In this document: positions 44,865 to 53,574 of the stretch, in pieces
Layout of the letters: every line of letters begins with the position of its first letter
Position numbering within the stretch: position 1 is the stretch's first letter
DNA from: Pseudomonas migulae
Lineage (GTDB): Bacteria; Pseudomonadota; Gammaproteobacteria; Pseudomonadales; Pseudomonadaceae
Length of the DNA stretch: 64,000 nt
Direction: 5' to 3'
Assembly (NCBI RefSeq): GCF_024169315.1
Contig: NZ_JALJWR010000001.1
Coordinates: 5,816,501 to 5,880,500 of the forward strand
Translations under genes and position numbers: made by a program
Notes under the pieces: generated by a model
The model's database searches: none
The model's input: the letters and a program-made list of their open reading frames with translations, nothing else
Told to the model about the DNA's origin: nothing

Positions 44865-45081
44865 GGCGATTCACTCAAAAAAAGATGTTGAAGGATTGAT
44901 GGTCCGCCTGCAGGACCGATATGACGCGCTGGTAAAGATCATGCAGGGACGAGAAACCACGAAGATGTCCGCAACAAGCGAAGTGCCGGGATTAGCAGTG
45001 AAGGCAGAAGACATCCGCTTTGCAGTGGACGACGTTGCTACGGCCTTGAAAGAGATAAAGGCGCGACTCGGTAAAGGTTGA
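44863..45081 (+). CDS. Small helical protein divergent from 44864
   Basis: 72 residues: MAIHSKKDVEGLMVRLQDRY, ending DIRFAVDDVATALKEIKARL. AAGGA stands 9 bp before the ATG at 44863. The start overlaps the divergent start at 44864 by 2 bp, and both share a DIR motif. It is the only plus-strand gene in the minus-strand early block, so its expression must differ from its neighbours. The function is unknown. Confidence 0.6.
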   Translation: MAIHSKKDVEGLMVRLQDRYDALVKIMQGRETTKMSATSEVPGLAVKAEDIRFAVDDVATALKEIKARLGKG

Positions 45082-45094
45082 AAACTCCCCATGA

Positions 45095-45571
45095 CTAGCT
45101 CCCAACCTTCGCTCTGCTGTGCAACTGAATGACAGCGAGCACTTCGGCATGTCTGGCCGCCAGATGCAGGGAGTCAGCGTGCAGAATCGCTTCGGCCTCG
45201 GCTTCGTTAATGGTTCCGTCGTTCAACGCCTCGGCGATGAGGTGGTCGACCGTGCCCTTTTTTGCTGCAGCCTGGACACACCGGGCATACATCTCGACAT
45301 TGTCCAGTGAATCGGGCTCAGCTACGGGCACGAACATTCCGCCGTACATCGCGGCGATATACTCGGGTAAGAAAGTGGTACCTGCCTCGAGCTCGAGTTG
45401 ATAGATCTGCGCGTCGGTCAACGGGCTGCTGTTATTGTTTTCGTAGGCGCGGTTATCAAACTTCTTAAGTGACAGACCGATGCGAGCGGCCGCACATTCG
45501 CGTCCGCCTGGGTAGGCGCAGATCACTGCGCTGACTGCCTGACGCCGAGTCTTTAGAACTGAGCTCTTCAT
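45095..45571 (-). CDS. YmfL-like phage regulatory protein
   Basis: 158 residues. The N-terminus MKSSVLKTRRQAVSAVICAY, then GGRECAAARIGLSLKKFDNR is the helix-turn-helix typical of YmfL/CII-like phage regulators. The part LTDAQIYQLELEAGTTFLPE YIAAMYGGMFVP agrees with that family. The start at 45571 is preferred over 45601, which would overlap the Cro-like stop. It follows the Cro-like gene by 29 bp and is likely in the same early lytic transcript. Confidence 0.75.
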   Translation of the reverse strand: MKSSVLKTRRQAVSAVICAYPGGRECAAARIGLSLKKFDNRAYENNNSSPLTDAQIYQLELEAGTTFLPEYIAAMYGGMFVPVAEPDSLDNVEMYARCVQAAAKKGTVDHLIAEALNDGTINEAEAEAILHADSLHLAARHAEVLAVIQLHSRAKVGS

Positions 45572-45600
45572 GTTCTGTTTTCTCCCATGGCCCAGTGCCA

Positions 45601-45813
45601 TTACTCTTCAATCACGCCGTCTTTGATGCCGAGTAACACGGCGGCGCGATGTGCCTCCCCACGGCGACAACGGCTCTGGCCACTCAGCACCGCGTACACG
45701 GTGCTGGGGTTCAGATCATGCAATTCAGCAAAGTCTTTCGCGGATTGACCGCGCTTCTCCAGGGCTTCACGTGCTTGTTTGCGGGCTTGCTCAGTGATGC
45801 ATGTGTTGGGCAT
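45601..45813 (-). CDS. Cro-like DNA-binding protein
   Basis: 70 residues: MPNTCITEQARKQAREALEK, then helix-turn-helix SAKDFAELHDLNPSTVYAVL and SGQSRCRRGEAHRAAVLLGI. It looks like a Cro-type regulator that starts the lytic early operon. It is divergent from the CI-like gene with the operator array between. The frame is open to 46272 but that part overlaps the CI-like gene, so the ATG at 45813 is chosen. Confidence 0.8.
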   Translation of the reverse strand: MPNTCITEQARKQAREALEKRGQSAKDFAELHDLNPSTVYAVLSGQSRCRRGEAHRAAVLLGIKDGVIEE

Positions 45814-45814
45814 A

Positions 45815-45872
45815 GTGCAATTCCGTGCAGTTTCATGTGGTGTGGAATGCACAATGATGCACTTCGGTGCAT
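45815..45872. promoter_or_regulatory. Operator array of the Cro/CI switch
   Basis: Five TGCA half-sites stand at 45816, 45826, 45848, 45858 and 45868. Spacings are 10, 22, 10 and 10 bp, that is, on one face of the helix in each group. The 45857-45872 pair ATGCAC-TTCG-GTGCAT is a perfect palindrome, and 45816-45829 is another inverted pair. Both divergent promoters must lie within or beside them. Confidence 0.75.
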
Positions 45873-45897
45873 TTGTAAATAACCCGGATGAATAATT

Positions 45898-46248
45898 TTG
45901 CATCTTTCTGAAGATATAGGTTCTCGGCTGCAAGAAGAGCGGAAGCGATATGGCATGACGCAGAATCAGGTTGCTGATGCGCTCGGAATTGCTAAGCGGA
46001 CGCAAGCAAACTATGAGGCGGGAACCAGCGACGCGACGGCGTCCTACCTGAGCAAAGCGGCGAGTCAGATCGGTTTTGATATCCCCTACATTCTCAACGG
46101 CGTTCGAACGACCCTTACCCAGGACTCGCTTTCCGAAGTAGAAGATCGGCTGGTTAAGCAGTACAGAAGCATCACTGCATTCGATCAGGAGGCGATCCGT
46201 CGTTTCTTGCAAGCCATGGCGGACGATGCCGCTCGCCAAAGGAATTAA
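45898..46248 (+). CDS. CI-like prophage repressor (XRE family)
   Basis: 116 residues from a TTG start at 45898 preceded by GGATG. The helix-turn-helix is EDIGSRLQEERKRYGMTQNQ, then VADALGIAKRTQANYEAGTS. The C-terminal part SEVEDRLVKQYRSITAFDQE is helical. There is no S24 peptidase domain, so the repressor is of the short kind that is not cleaved by RecA. It should hold the lytic Cro operon silent at the operator array. An ATG start is absent in this frame. Confidence 0.85.
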   Translation: MHLSEDIGSRLQEERKRYGMTQNQVADALGIAKRTQANYEAGTSDATASYLSKAASQIGFDIPYILNGVRTTLTQDSLSEVEDRLVKQYRSITAFDQEAIRRFLQAMADDAARQRN

Positions 46249-46349
46249 CCCGTAACAAAGCATGTACGACATTCGTCGCGCCCCCGTTCTAAAGCCAATT
46301 TCCGCCCCGATAACGTCGATTCAGCAATGCACTTTATGGAGTAGTAAGC

Positions 46350-46535
46350 ATGTTGGATCGAACGAAAAACGACGGAGTCTACGTTGGAATCCCGGAATTC
46401 GAATGGCTCAGCCTGACCAAAATTGAACGTCGGCTTATACGTCTGTACCGCCTGTTGAGTGAGCAGGAGCAACTTCAACTGCGACGAATGTCAGAGCTAT
46501 TGGCGTCCAATCCAGAAGAAACTGTCGGAAGCTGA
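46350..46535 (+). CDS. Small protein downstream of the repressor
   Basis: 61 residues: GIPEFEWLSLTKIERRLIRL, then YRLLSEQEQLQLRRMSELLA. A helical, charged protein; GGAG stands about 12 bp before the ATG. It follows the repressor by 101 bp on the same strand and could be expressed in the lysogen. No family is recognised. Confidence 0.55.
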   Translation: MLDRTKNDGVYVGIPEFEWLSLTKIERRLIRLYRLLSEQEQLQLRRMSELLASNPEETVGS

Positions 46536-46582
46536 TAACCCTGTAACCGATCGCCGACCATACCGAGTCGGCGGTTTGCACA

Positions 46583-46840
46583 TCACGCCACCGCCTGCGA
46601 CCCAAGCTGCTCAAACAGCTCTCGCTGCTTTGCCCTGGGCATATCTCTCAATCGGTCGAACAACATCCTTTCAAATGACTGAGCCGACGGGCTCACCGTG
46701 TGTGAAAACGTCAAATTCGCCACCCATGTGTGTCCGCACTTCGCGTCCAGGCACTGGCAATAAAGCTTTGCGAAATCCGTGGACAGCTTCTCTCTAGAAG
46801 CGATCCGCCCCTTGTGTCCGCACTTGCATTCAACTCGCAT
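46583..46840 (-). CDS. Ogr/Delta-type zinc-finger late activator
   Basis: 85 residues. MRVECKCGHKG begins the zinc site, completed by YCQCLDAKCGHTW; this four-Cys pattern with about 20 residues between the pairs is that of P2 Ogr and P4 Delta. It activates late head and tail promoters, acting with RNA polymerase alpha. Its place just before portal in the same orientation differs from P2, where ogr lies at the tail end. An in-frame start at 46864 adds eight residues. Confidence 0.85.
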   Translation of the reverse strand: MRVECKCGHKGRIASREKLSTDFAKLYCQCLDAKCGHTWVANLTFSHTVSPSAQSFERMLFDRLRDMPRAKQRELFEQLGSQAVA

Positions 46841-46905
46841 TGTGTCCCTCCCCAGGGCAACCAATCGCCACTATACTGCCACAATATGTAGTGGTAATCT
46901 CTTAG

Positions 46906-47937
46906 CTATGCACTTGATGTAGTGGAATCAACTGCTTCATCTTGCTTCCTCCAGGTGAATCGCCTATCTTCGCGTAGCGTTTCATTCAGCTGATTGAACA
47001 ACTGACAGATCGGCCGGATCTCGTTGCTGGTGTACACGCGATCGATCTTTTCAATGTCGCCAAAGCCGGCGCTGTTTTCCGGGATGATGCCGGCCAGCGC
47101 GGGGTTCATACGCCAGGCGGCGATCACGTCGTTGCGGGTGATGTTCTTGACCTTCTCCAGTTCGTCCTTGGCTTGGAAATCCCCCACGGGGATGATCTGA
47201 ATCGCCTTTTCGGCGCCGCCCGGGATATTCACGAACATCGAACGGAAGTTACCCACACCCTTGCTCGCGCTGATCTGATCGCGCAGGGACTCTTCGTCTT
47301 CCTCGGTCAGGTTCGGGTCGTTGGTGTAGAAGATGTAACCGGCGTGCGCGCCGTTGCTGTAATAGCGACGGCGGAATAGGGTAGCGGCCTCATTGAGTAA
47401 CAGCGCCTGCATGCCGCCCAGGTAGTCGGGCACGCCGTAAATATTTTGCTCCACGTCGTAGTTCATGACGTGCTCGACTTCATGCTCTTCGAATTCCACC
47501 TCTTTGCCGTCCGGCAACAGCATTACAAACCCACCACCAACCCTGACCCGCATGTTGATCGTCGGCAGATGATCCATTTGCAGCACCTGGCCGAAAGCGT
47601 TTCGGTTGCGCAAAAAGTACGCTTCGCCGAACACCATGAAATCCAAACCGGCGCGGCTCATGGTCTGAACTGAACAGCCCTCGGAGGCGATGAACTCACG
47701 CAGCAACAGATTGCGCTTGAACCCCGGAATGGCGCCGTGGTGAGCGTTGGCGCGCAGCAACTTGGCCAAGCCTTGGCGCGACACCGGCGGCGTGTAGGTC
47801 TTGCCGTCGTGAGTGGCGAATACGCCCAGGTAATGCCCGATGTTCTCGGTCAGGACCTGTTCCGGCGCACCGAATGAAAATGCCCGCATCGGACCTGGTG
47901 CTGGTTTTTGCGGTTGGTTTTTTGCTGGTTTGCCCAT
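46906..47937 (-). CDS. Phage portal protein (P2 gpQ/PBSX family)
   Basis: 343 residues. It forms the ring through which DNA enters the head. FSFGAPEQVLTENIGHYLGV, then GYIFYTNDPNLTEEDEESLR and NITRNDVIAAWRMNPALAGI are typical. The start at 47937 (MGKPAKNQPQ) overlaps the terminase frame by 242 bp. As in P2, portal and terminase are read in one direction and the remaining head genes in the other. Confidence 0.93.
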   Translation of the reverse strand: MGKPAKNQPQKPAPGPMRAFSFGAPEQVLTENIGHYLGVFATHDGKTYTPPVSRQGLAKLLRANAHHGAIPGFKRNLLLREFIASEGCSVQTMSRAGLDFMVFGEAYFLRNRNAFGQVLQMDHLPTINMRVRVGGGFVMLLPDGKEVEFEEHEVEHVMNYDVEQNIYGVPDYLGGMQALLLNEAATLFRRRYYSNGAHAGYIFYTNDPNLTEEDEESLRDQISASKGVGNFRSMFVNIPGGAEKAIQIIPVGDFQAKDELEKVKNITRNDVIAAWRMNPALAGIIPENSAGFGDIEKIDRVYTSNEIRPICQLFNQLNETLREDRRFTWRKQDEAVDSTTSSA

Positions 47938-49759
47938 GGGTGCTTGGTCCGCTGAGTGTGTAGCGGCTGCGCCGCTGTTTGTTGGTGTTGAGTGGTTCGT
48001 GGGCCAGGGCGTGCATGATTGCCCAGGCGATATCGGCGTGACCGGAGGCATCGGTGCGCGAAGCGCTGTAGGTGACCTGGCCACCGCCGGTGGTGCCACG
48101 CTTGATCGTCAGGAACGCCTGAGCGATGTCGTTCCAGCCGGCATCCCACTCGATTCGGCTGCCCTGAATCGTGTCCTGTGCCTTGAGCACCAGGGTGTTT
48201 TTGGTTTCGAGGCTGTAGTGGATCGAGGTTGCACGCGGGTAGAAATCGCGCACCAGGTCGAACACGCCGTAACCGATGCCGGTGGTATCGATGCCGATGT
48301 GCTGGACGTTGAAGCGCTCGGTGAGTTTCTTGACCTGCTCGGCCTGGTACTTGAACGATTGCCCCCGCCAGCTGTGTTTCTCCAGGATCCGGAACTTGCC
48401 GCCGTCCTCGAGCGGCGGGGCGATGACCACGCAGCTGGCATCGTCGCGGGTGCGGCTCGGGTCGTAGCCGATCCACACCGGGCTGTTGCCGAAGGGGCGT
48501 GGGTCGTCCGGGTCGTATTCGGTCCACAGCGACAGGTCGGAGTAACAACGCTCAAGGTCGACCAGGGAGAAGGCGCTTTGAGTGCTGTCGATGAACTTGC
48601 ACATGAACAGCTGCTGAAATTTGTCCTCGTCGTACTCCAGCTGCAGCTGCTCGAGGTCGAACAGATTGCAGCCGCCGGCAATGGCGTCGAGGATGGTGAT
48701 GACCTTGCGCCATTGCCCGTCCGGACACAGCGTGCCAGCCGCGGCTTGGGCTTCGCTGGGCCACGGATCCTTGGCGTTTTTGCGTTTGCTGTTGCGGAAT
48801 TTCTCGCCGGTCCAGAACGGGTACGCCTGGTGCGACACCGCGCTCGGCGTGGAAAAGTAGGTTTTGCGCCACTTCTTGTGGGTGGCCATGGCACTGGCGA
48901 CGGTGTTCAGTTTCTCGAAGTCGCGGATCCAGAAATATTCGTCAACGTAGACGTGGCCATGGTGGCCCTGAGCGGTGCTGCTGTTGGTGCTGAGAAAGCG
49001 CAGTTCGGCCCATGGCTTGCCGTTCTTGCTCAGCACGATCGGGTTACCGGTCAGCTCGAGGCCGAACCACTCCTGAGCGAACGACACGATGTAGCTGCGG
49101 AAAATCTCCGACTGGGCGCGGCTGGCGGACAGAAATATCTGGTTATCACCGGTGAGCACGGCGTCCATGAACGCTTCGCCGGCGAAGTAGTAGGTCAGGC
49201 CTACCTGGCGGCTTTTCAGGATGTTGCGGATCCGCGCCGTCAGCGGGTTCTGTTTGGCGGCAAACAGCTCCTTCTGATAGCCGTACATCTTGCTGATGAA
49301 CTTGTCGAGGAAGTCGACTTCCGTCAGCTCGCCGACTTCGTTTTTGGCTTTCTTCTCGCGTTTCTTCCCGCCCTTGTCGCCGCGATCGCCTCGGTCCCGA
49401 CGGTCATTGCGTTGATTGTCTCGGCGATGGCCATCGTCCGCCGGCGGCTCTCCGATCGGCGCTGGCGCCGGTTTCACCGATTGCTTCAGCAACCGTTCGC
49501 GAACGGTGGTCAACCGGTCGAGCTCGTCCAGGTCGGCCTTCGTCAGCGACGTGGCTTTGTCCAGGAGGAGGGTGATTCGCCGGCCGACGGCGGTCAGCGG
49601 TTCTTCGTCCGACAGCATGTCGTCCCATTCACCCTGGCGGATCCAGTAGTAAACGATCCGGATGTTGGGCAAGGACAGTTGCGCCTGAATTTCACGCGGC
49701 TTGCAGCGGCGTAAATAGAGGCGTTTGGCGGCTTCTTTAAGTTCGGGGGCGTATGGCAT
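47696..49759 (-). CDS. Terminase large (ATPase) subunit, P2 gpP family
   Basis: 687 residues in the open frame. N-terminal helix-turn-helix (KEAAKRLYLRRCKPREIQAQ), ATPase with the P2-type Walker A variant LKSRQVGLTYYFAG and Walker B VYVDEYFW, then an RNase H nuclease with IGYDPSRTRDD, IGIDTTGIGYG and HADIAWAIMHAL. It translocates and cuts phage DNA. After about residue 606 (KQRRSRYTLSG) the sequence becomes Arg-rich and overlaps the portal gene for 242 bp, longer than expected; the real stop may have been lost. Confidence 0.93.
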   Translation of the reverse strand: MPYAPELKEAAKRLYLRRCKPREIQAQLSLPNIRIVYYWIRQGEWDDMLSDEEPLTAVGRRITLLLDKATSLTKADLDELDRLTTVRERLLKQSVKPAPAPIGEPPADDGHRRDNQRNDRRDRGDRGDKGGKKREKKAKNEVGELTEVDFLDKFISKMYGYQKELFAAKQNPLTARIRNILKSRQVGLTYYFAGEAFMDAVLTGDNQIFLSASRAQSEIFRSYIVSFAQEWFGLELTGNPIVLSKNGKPWAELRFLSTNSSTAQGHHGHVYVDEYFWIRDFEKLNTVASAMATHKKWRKTYFSTPSAVSHQAYPFWTGEKFRNSKRKNAKDPWPSEAQAAAGTLCPDGQWRKVITILDAIAGGCNLFDLEQLQLEYDEDKFQQLFMCKFIDSTQSAFSLVDLERCYSDLSLWTEYDPDDPRPFGNSPVWIGYDPSRTRDDASCVVIAPPLEDGGKFRILEKHSWRGQSFKYQAEQVKKLTERFNVQHIGIDTTGIGYGVFDLVRDFYPRATSIHYSLETKNTLVLKAQDTIQGSRIEWDAGWNDIAQAFLTIKRGTTGGGQVTYSASRTDASGHADIAWAIMHALAHEPLNTNKQRRSRYTLSGPSTHGQTSKKPTAKTSTRSDAGIFIRCAGTGPDREHRALPGRIRHSRRQDLHAAGVAPRLGQVAARQRSPRRHSGVQAQSVAA

Positions 49760-49888
49760 TGCCGCAGTCTATGCGGCGAAAACGCAGGAAACGCGAGGTT
49801 AAAATCCGCGTTCCACCTAGATCGGAGAAATAGGACCAACGCAAAAGTTAACCGTTTGTTAGAGGGCGATCGGCTCCATATCTTGGCG

Positions 49889-49908
49889 GCTCAAATCACC
49901 GATTGAGC
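49889..49908. promoter_or_regulatory. Inverted repeat in the terminase/scaffold divergent region
   Basis: GCTCAAATCACCGATTGAGC, an imperfect palindrome, lies in the 162-bp gap between the divergent terminase and scaffold starts, which must hold both late promoters. It might be a binding site of the Ogr-type activator, but it does not clearly match the P2 late box. Confidence 0.35.
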
Positions 49909-49921
49909 GCAGTTATCGCCC

Positions 49922-50836
49922 ATGCCCCGTTCCCTTGTTTCGTTCTGGAAACGTGTCGCCACCAGCGGCCCGACCGTAGATGGCCGCGAGATCCTTCCCC
50001 AGGAACTGCGTGATATCGCTGAGACCTACAAAGCCGCCCTTTACACGGCGGTGATCTGGTGCGAGCACGAACGCTGGTACGGCTCCCATGGCACCGTCTT
50101 TGCGGTGCGCCTGGTGGAAGAGGGCGACGACCTGGCCCCGGGGCAGATCGCCCTCGAGGCCCAGTTGAAACCGAACGACAAATTGCTGTGGCTCAACGAC
50201 CAAGGCGAAAAGCTGTTCACCAGCATCGAGATCACCCCCAACTTCGCGAACACCGGTAAAGCCTATCTGACCGGCCTGGCGGTGACCGATGAACCCGCCA
50301 GCCTGGGCACTCAAGAACTCTACTTCTCGAAGAAGACCAGCAAGGCCGCGTATTTCGCCGCCTCTCATGAGCTTGGCCCACTACGTGACGAACAGCCGCA
50401 AGGCGAGCTGAACAAGTTTGTCGCCTTGTTTTCGGGGTTGCTCAAGCGCTTCGGCATCGAAGAAACCCCCGCATCCCCGCAAACCCCAACCGAGAGCAAA
50501 CCCCCAATGGATGAAGCTACAGCCAAGGCGATTCAGGCCCTGATCGAGCAGCAGTTGATCGTGACTGCTGGTCTGCAGGCTCTGGTCGACAGTTTTGCCG
50601 AGTCAGCACCTGAGCCCGAGCAGCAGCCGATTGATGACGTTCAATCCGCCGTGGACGACATCGTGGCCACCGCCGAGGAAGAAAAAAACCTCAGTCGCCA
50701 AAACACTGGCAACAAAGCCGTGTTGGCCAGCATGGCGAAGCTGGAAAAGCAGTTCGCTACGTTGCTGAACACTCCCCAAGGTCGTCAGCTGCCGCGTTCC
50801 ACCGGGCCAGCCGACATCAAAAAGCGGGTGCTGTGA
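49922..50836 (+). CDS. Capsid scaffolding protease (P2 gpO family)
   Basis: 304 residues. The N-terminal protease domain (DGREILPQELRDIAETYKAA, VIWCEHERWYGSHGTVFAVR, GKAYLTGLAVTDEPASLGT) is followed by a helical scaffold (MDEATAKAIQALIEQQLIVT and a final coiled part). It guides capsid assembly and is then cleaved. It is the first of the head genes read to the right and ends 1 bp before the capsid gene. Confidence 0.92.
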   Translation: MPRSLVSFWKRVATSGPTVDGREILPQELRDIAETYKAALYTAVIWCEHERWYGSHGTVFAVRLVEEGDDLAPGQIALEAQLKPNDKLLWLNDQGEKLFTSIEITPNFANTGKAYLTGLAVTDEPASLGTQELYFSKKTSKAAYFAASHELGPLRDEQPQGELNKFVALFSGLLKRFGIEETPASPQTPTESKPPMDEATAKAIQALIEQQLIVTAGLQALVDSFAESAPEPEQQPIDDVQSAVDDIVATAEEEKNLSRQNTGNKAVLASMAKLEKQFATLLNTPQGRQLPRSTGPADIKKRVL

Positions 50837-50837
50837 T

Positions 50838-51854
50838 ATGAGCCAACAATCTCTGTCCAATCGCGCGCTGTTGCAATACTCGGCTTTGTGTTTGGCGATC
50901 GCCGAGACCTACGCCGTCGACGTGACTCGCCAGTTCAACGTCGAGCCGAGCATTGCCCAGGAACTGAACGACAAGATCACCGAGCGCGCTGATTTCCTCG
51001 AGCGCATCAACGTCGTGCCGGTCACTGAAATCAAGGGCCAGAAGGTCATGTTTGGTGTGAATGGTCCCGTGACCAGCCGCACCAACACCAAGACCACCGA
51101 TCGCGAAGCCAAGGACGTTTCCGACCTGAATGGCGAGGGCTACGAGCTGTTCGCCACCGAATCCGATGTTGGCTTGCCATTCGCCAAGATCGACAGCTGG
51201 GCCAAGTTCCCGGACTTCGCCGATCGTTACTCGGCGGCCGTGCAGAAGCAGATTGCCCTCGATCGCATCATGATCGGCTGGCACGGCGTAACGGCCGCTG
51301 CTCAGACCGATCTGGCCACGCACCCGATGTTGCAGGACGTCAACAAGGGTTGGCTGCAATTGGCCCGCGAGCAGATCCCCGAGCAGGTCCTGCACGAAGG
51401 TGCGACGGCCGGGAAAATCACACTCGGTGCCGGCGGCGATTACGAAAACCTCGACGCCCTGGTGCACGACACCAAGCAGATGATCAGCTCTGTGTTCCGT
51501 GATGGCGGCGACCTGGTGGCGATCGTTGGCAGTGACCTGCTGGCATCTGACAAGGCCAAGCTGTATTCGAGCCAGGCCGGCAAACCGACCGAGAAGGAAC
51601 GGATCGAAAGCGCCCAGGTCATTGCGACCTACGGCGGTCTGCCGACCTTTACCGTGCCGCACTTTCCGGTCAACGCCGTGGTCGTCACCAGCTGGGACAA
51701 CCTGTCGATCTACTTCCAGGACAGCAGCTGGCGTCGTCACCTGATCGAGAACCCGAAGCGCTCCCGCGTCGAGGATTACAACGGTCGGAACGAAGGCTAC
51801 GTGATCGAGCAGCTGGAGAAATTCGCGGCCGCTGAAAACGTGGAGTTGATCTGA
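50838..51854 (+). CDS. Major capsid protein (P2 gpN family)
   Basis: 338 residues. It forms the T=7-type shell; VTRQFNVEPSIAQELNDKIT, TEIKGQKVMFGVNGPVTSRT and GWLQLAREQIPEQVLHEGAT fit the P2 capsid family. It starts 1 bp after the scaffold stop and its own stop overlaps the next ATG, so the head genes are closely coupled. Confidence 0.93.
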   Translation: MSQQSLSNRALLQYSALCLAIAETYAVDVTRQFNVEPSIAQELNDKITERADFLERINVVPVTEIKGQKVMFGVNGPVTSRTNTKTTDREAKDVSDLNGEGYELFATESDVGLPFAKIDSWAKFPDFADRYSAAVQKQIALDRIMIGWHGVTAAAQTDLATHPMLQDVNKGWLQLAREQIPEQVLHEGATAGKITLGAGGDYENLDALVHDTKQMISSVFRDGGDLVAIVGSDLLASDKAKLYSSQAGKPTEKERIESAQVIATYGGLPTFTVPHFPVNAVVVTSWDNLSIYFQDSSWRRHLIENPKRSRVEDYNGRNEGYVIEQLEKFAAAENVELI

Positions 51855-52570
51855 TGAGCCTGGCACTGGCGCACAAGCGCCGCGTTCAAGCCGAAGGCCC
51901 TGCAGCTGCTGCACGCGCCGGTGCCGAAGCGGTGGTCTATTCATCCGCCACCGCACTGTCCAGCCCAGCCAACGCCAAGAAGCACCTGAAGTTGATGGAA
52001 GACGCATTGGCCCAGGACCTGGAGCGCGTCAGCGCGATCAACAGCCGCGAACTGCGTCAGCAGCTCAAGCGTGACGAGCTGCTGCCCAAGTACCTGGACT
52101 ATGTGCAGCGCTACCGCGATTCCGGATTGAGTTTCCCGAACTCGGTGGTGATGCAGGTTCTGGTCTGGCTGTTCGACACGGTGCAATTCGAAGCAGGCCT
52201 GGACCTGGCGAACTTCGCCATGGAGCAAAACCAGCCAATGCCTGAGCGCTTCAAGCGCGACGTGCCGACCTTTGTCGCGGATGCGGTGATTGAGTGGGCC
52301 GAGGCCGAGCAGAAGGCCGGCCGCAGTCCGGAACCGTATGTGTCCGACCTGCTGCCGCGTGTCGATGGCGAATGGCAGCTCACCGAGCAGATCCCGGCCA
52401 AGTACCACAAGTTGCTTGGGATCCGCGCCCTGGACGCCAGGGAGTGGACGAAGGCGATCACGCACTTTGAGCGCGCCACTGAACTGCACGCCGCTGTTGG
52501 TGTGGGCACACGCCTGGAGGGCGCTCGCAAGGCCCTGGCAAAAGAACTGGCTACCAAAGCCACCGAATAA
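51854..52570 (+). CDS. Terminase small (endonuclease) subunit, P2 gpM family
   Basis: 238 residues: LALAHKRRVQAEGPAAAARA at the start, then RDSGLSFPNSVVMQVLVWLF typical of gpM. It works with the large subunit in cos cutting and packaging start. It overlaps the capsid stop by 1 bp. A 99-bp gap with no gene follows before the head completion gene. Confidence 0.9.
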   Translation: MSLALAHKRRVQAEGPAAAARAGAEAVVYSSATALSSPANAKKHLKLMEDALAQDLERVSAINSRELRQQLKRDELLPKYLDYVQRYRDSGLSFPNSVVMQVLVWLFDTVQFEAGLDLANFAMEQNQPMPERFKRDVPTFVADAVIEWAEAEQKAGRSPEPYVSDLLPRVDGEWQLTEQIPAKYHKLLGIRALDAREWTKAITHFERATELHAAVGVGTRLEGARKALAKELATKATE

Positions 52571-52669
52571 CCCGACTACCCCCCCGGCGAGAAACTGTGG
52601 ATGTGAGCCAACCATTTATGGCCCTGACCCACTGAAGCAGTTTTCCCGCCCCTATTCGAGTGCCAAGCA

Positions 52670-53131
52670 ATGAGCTTTTCCGGGAAACCCACGACCTTTG
52701 TGGAACAGGCGATCGAGAACGACGGCTTCTGGCCGGACCTCTCCGTGGCCGAGTTCCAGAAGGGTTACCGCCTGCCGGCGGAGTACCTGGTAGACATGCT
52801 GGCCGCTGAACTGACCACGGCAATGACCGAGGTCAATCGCGATCTGGCCAAGCGCAAAAGCCAATGGCAGAACGTGGGCATCACCACCGTGGAATCTGCG
52901 GACAGTACGGTGCTGCCCGAGCGCACATTTCACGTAGCGACGTACAAGCGTGCTGTGTACTGCCGCGCCAAGGCCACTTTGCTGACTCAGTTCGCCACCG
53001 TGACCCGTCGTGAAAGTGCGCAGAACACCGGCAAAGAACTGCCCGAACGTGGCGAAGCCTTCCTCGAGTTCAGCCAACAGGCCGTCCGTTCACTGCAGGG
53101 CCGTGGCCGCATCACGGCGGCGCTCCTGTGA
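52670..53131 (+). CDS. Head completion/stabilisation protein (P2 gpL family)
   Basis: 153 residues: NDGFWPDLSVAEFQKGYRLP, then LVDMLAAELTTAMTEVNRDL and QFATVTRRESAQNTGKELPE. gpL closes the filled head before tail joining. The gene starts at 52670 and overlaps the tail completion gene by 4 bp. Confidence 0.88.
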   Translation: MSFSGKPTTFVEQAIENDGFWPDLSVAEFQKGYRLPAEYLVDMLAAELTTAMTEVNRDLAKRKSQWQNVGITTVESADSTVLPERTFHVATYKRAVYCRAKATLLTQFATVTRRESAQNTGKELPERGEAFLEFSQQAVRSLQGRGRITAALL

Positions 53132-53574
53132 TCAAACTCCGCGCCCTGACCACCTACCTGATCGAGCGCCGGCTTGTGGAGCCTGAACAGCTCGACAGCT
53201 GGACCGACCAGGTGAACCTGGAACTGATCTGGAAGCCCGACGTCGGCGGCATGCACATGGGTGACATGCGTTACAGCGCCACGATCGCGCTGGAGCGTTT
53301 CGCCGATCACCCGGGGCGTCTGATGGCGTTGGTGGGCAGCTGGCTCGAGAGCAACGACCAGGACCGCGACGATCTGCCGGCGGCGAAGTTCGACATCACC
53401 ATGCTCGACAACGATCTGGCCGACGTCGACATCACCTTGGAATTCATCGAGCCGCAGTACTTGGCCGAGGATCCTGCAGGCGAGATCGTGGCTTTCGGAA
53501 AGACCTGGTCATTCGTGCCGTTTGACCTGTGGGTCGCTGAGCACGGCGAGGTGTCCAGCCATGGCCGGTCGTAG
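53128..53574 (+). CDS. Tail completion protein (P2 gpR family)
   Basis: 148 residues from a GTG start that overlaps the gpL stop. IKLRALTTYLIERRLVEPEQ, then NLELIWKPDVGGMHMGDMRY and the end FVPFDLWVAEHGEV agree with gpR-type proteins, which prepare the tail for head joining. Confidence 0.8.
   Translation: MIKLRALTTYLIERRLVEPEQLDSWTDQVNLELIWKPDVGGMHMGDMRYSATIALERFADHPGRLMALVGSWLESNDQDRDDLPAAKFDITMLDNDLADVDITLEFIEPQYLAEDPAGEIVAFGKTWSFVPFDLWVAEHGEVSSHGRS

Noticed and set aside
52571..52669. A hidden gene between the small terminase and head completion genes
   Set aside because: Only 99 bp with stops in all plus frames and no ribosome site followed by a long enough frame.
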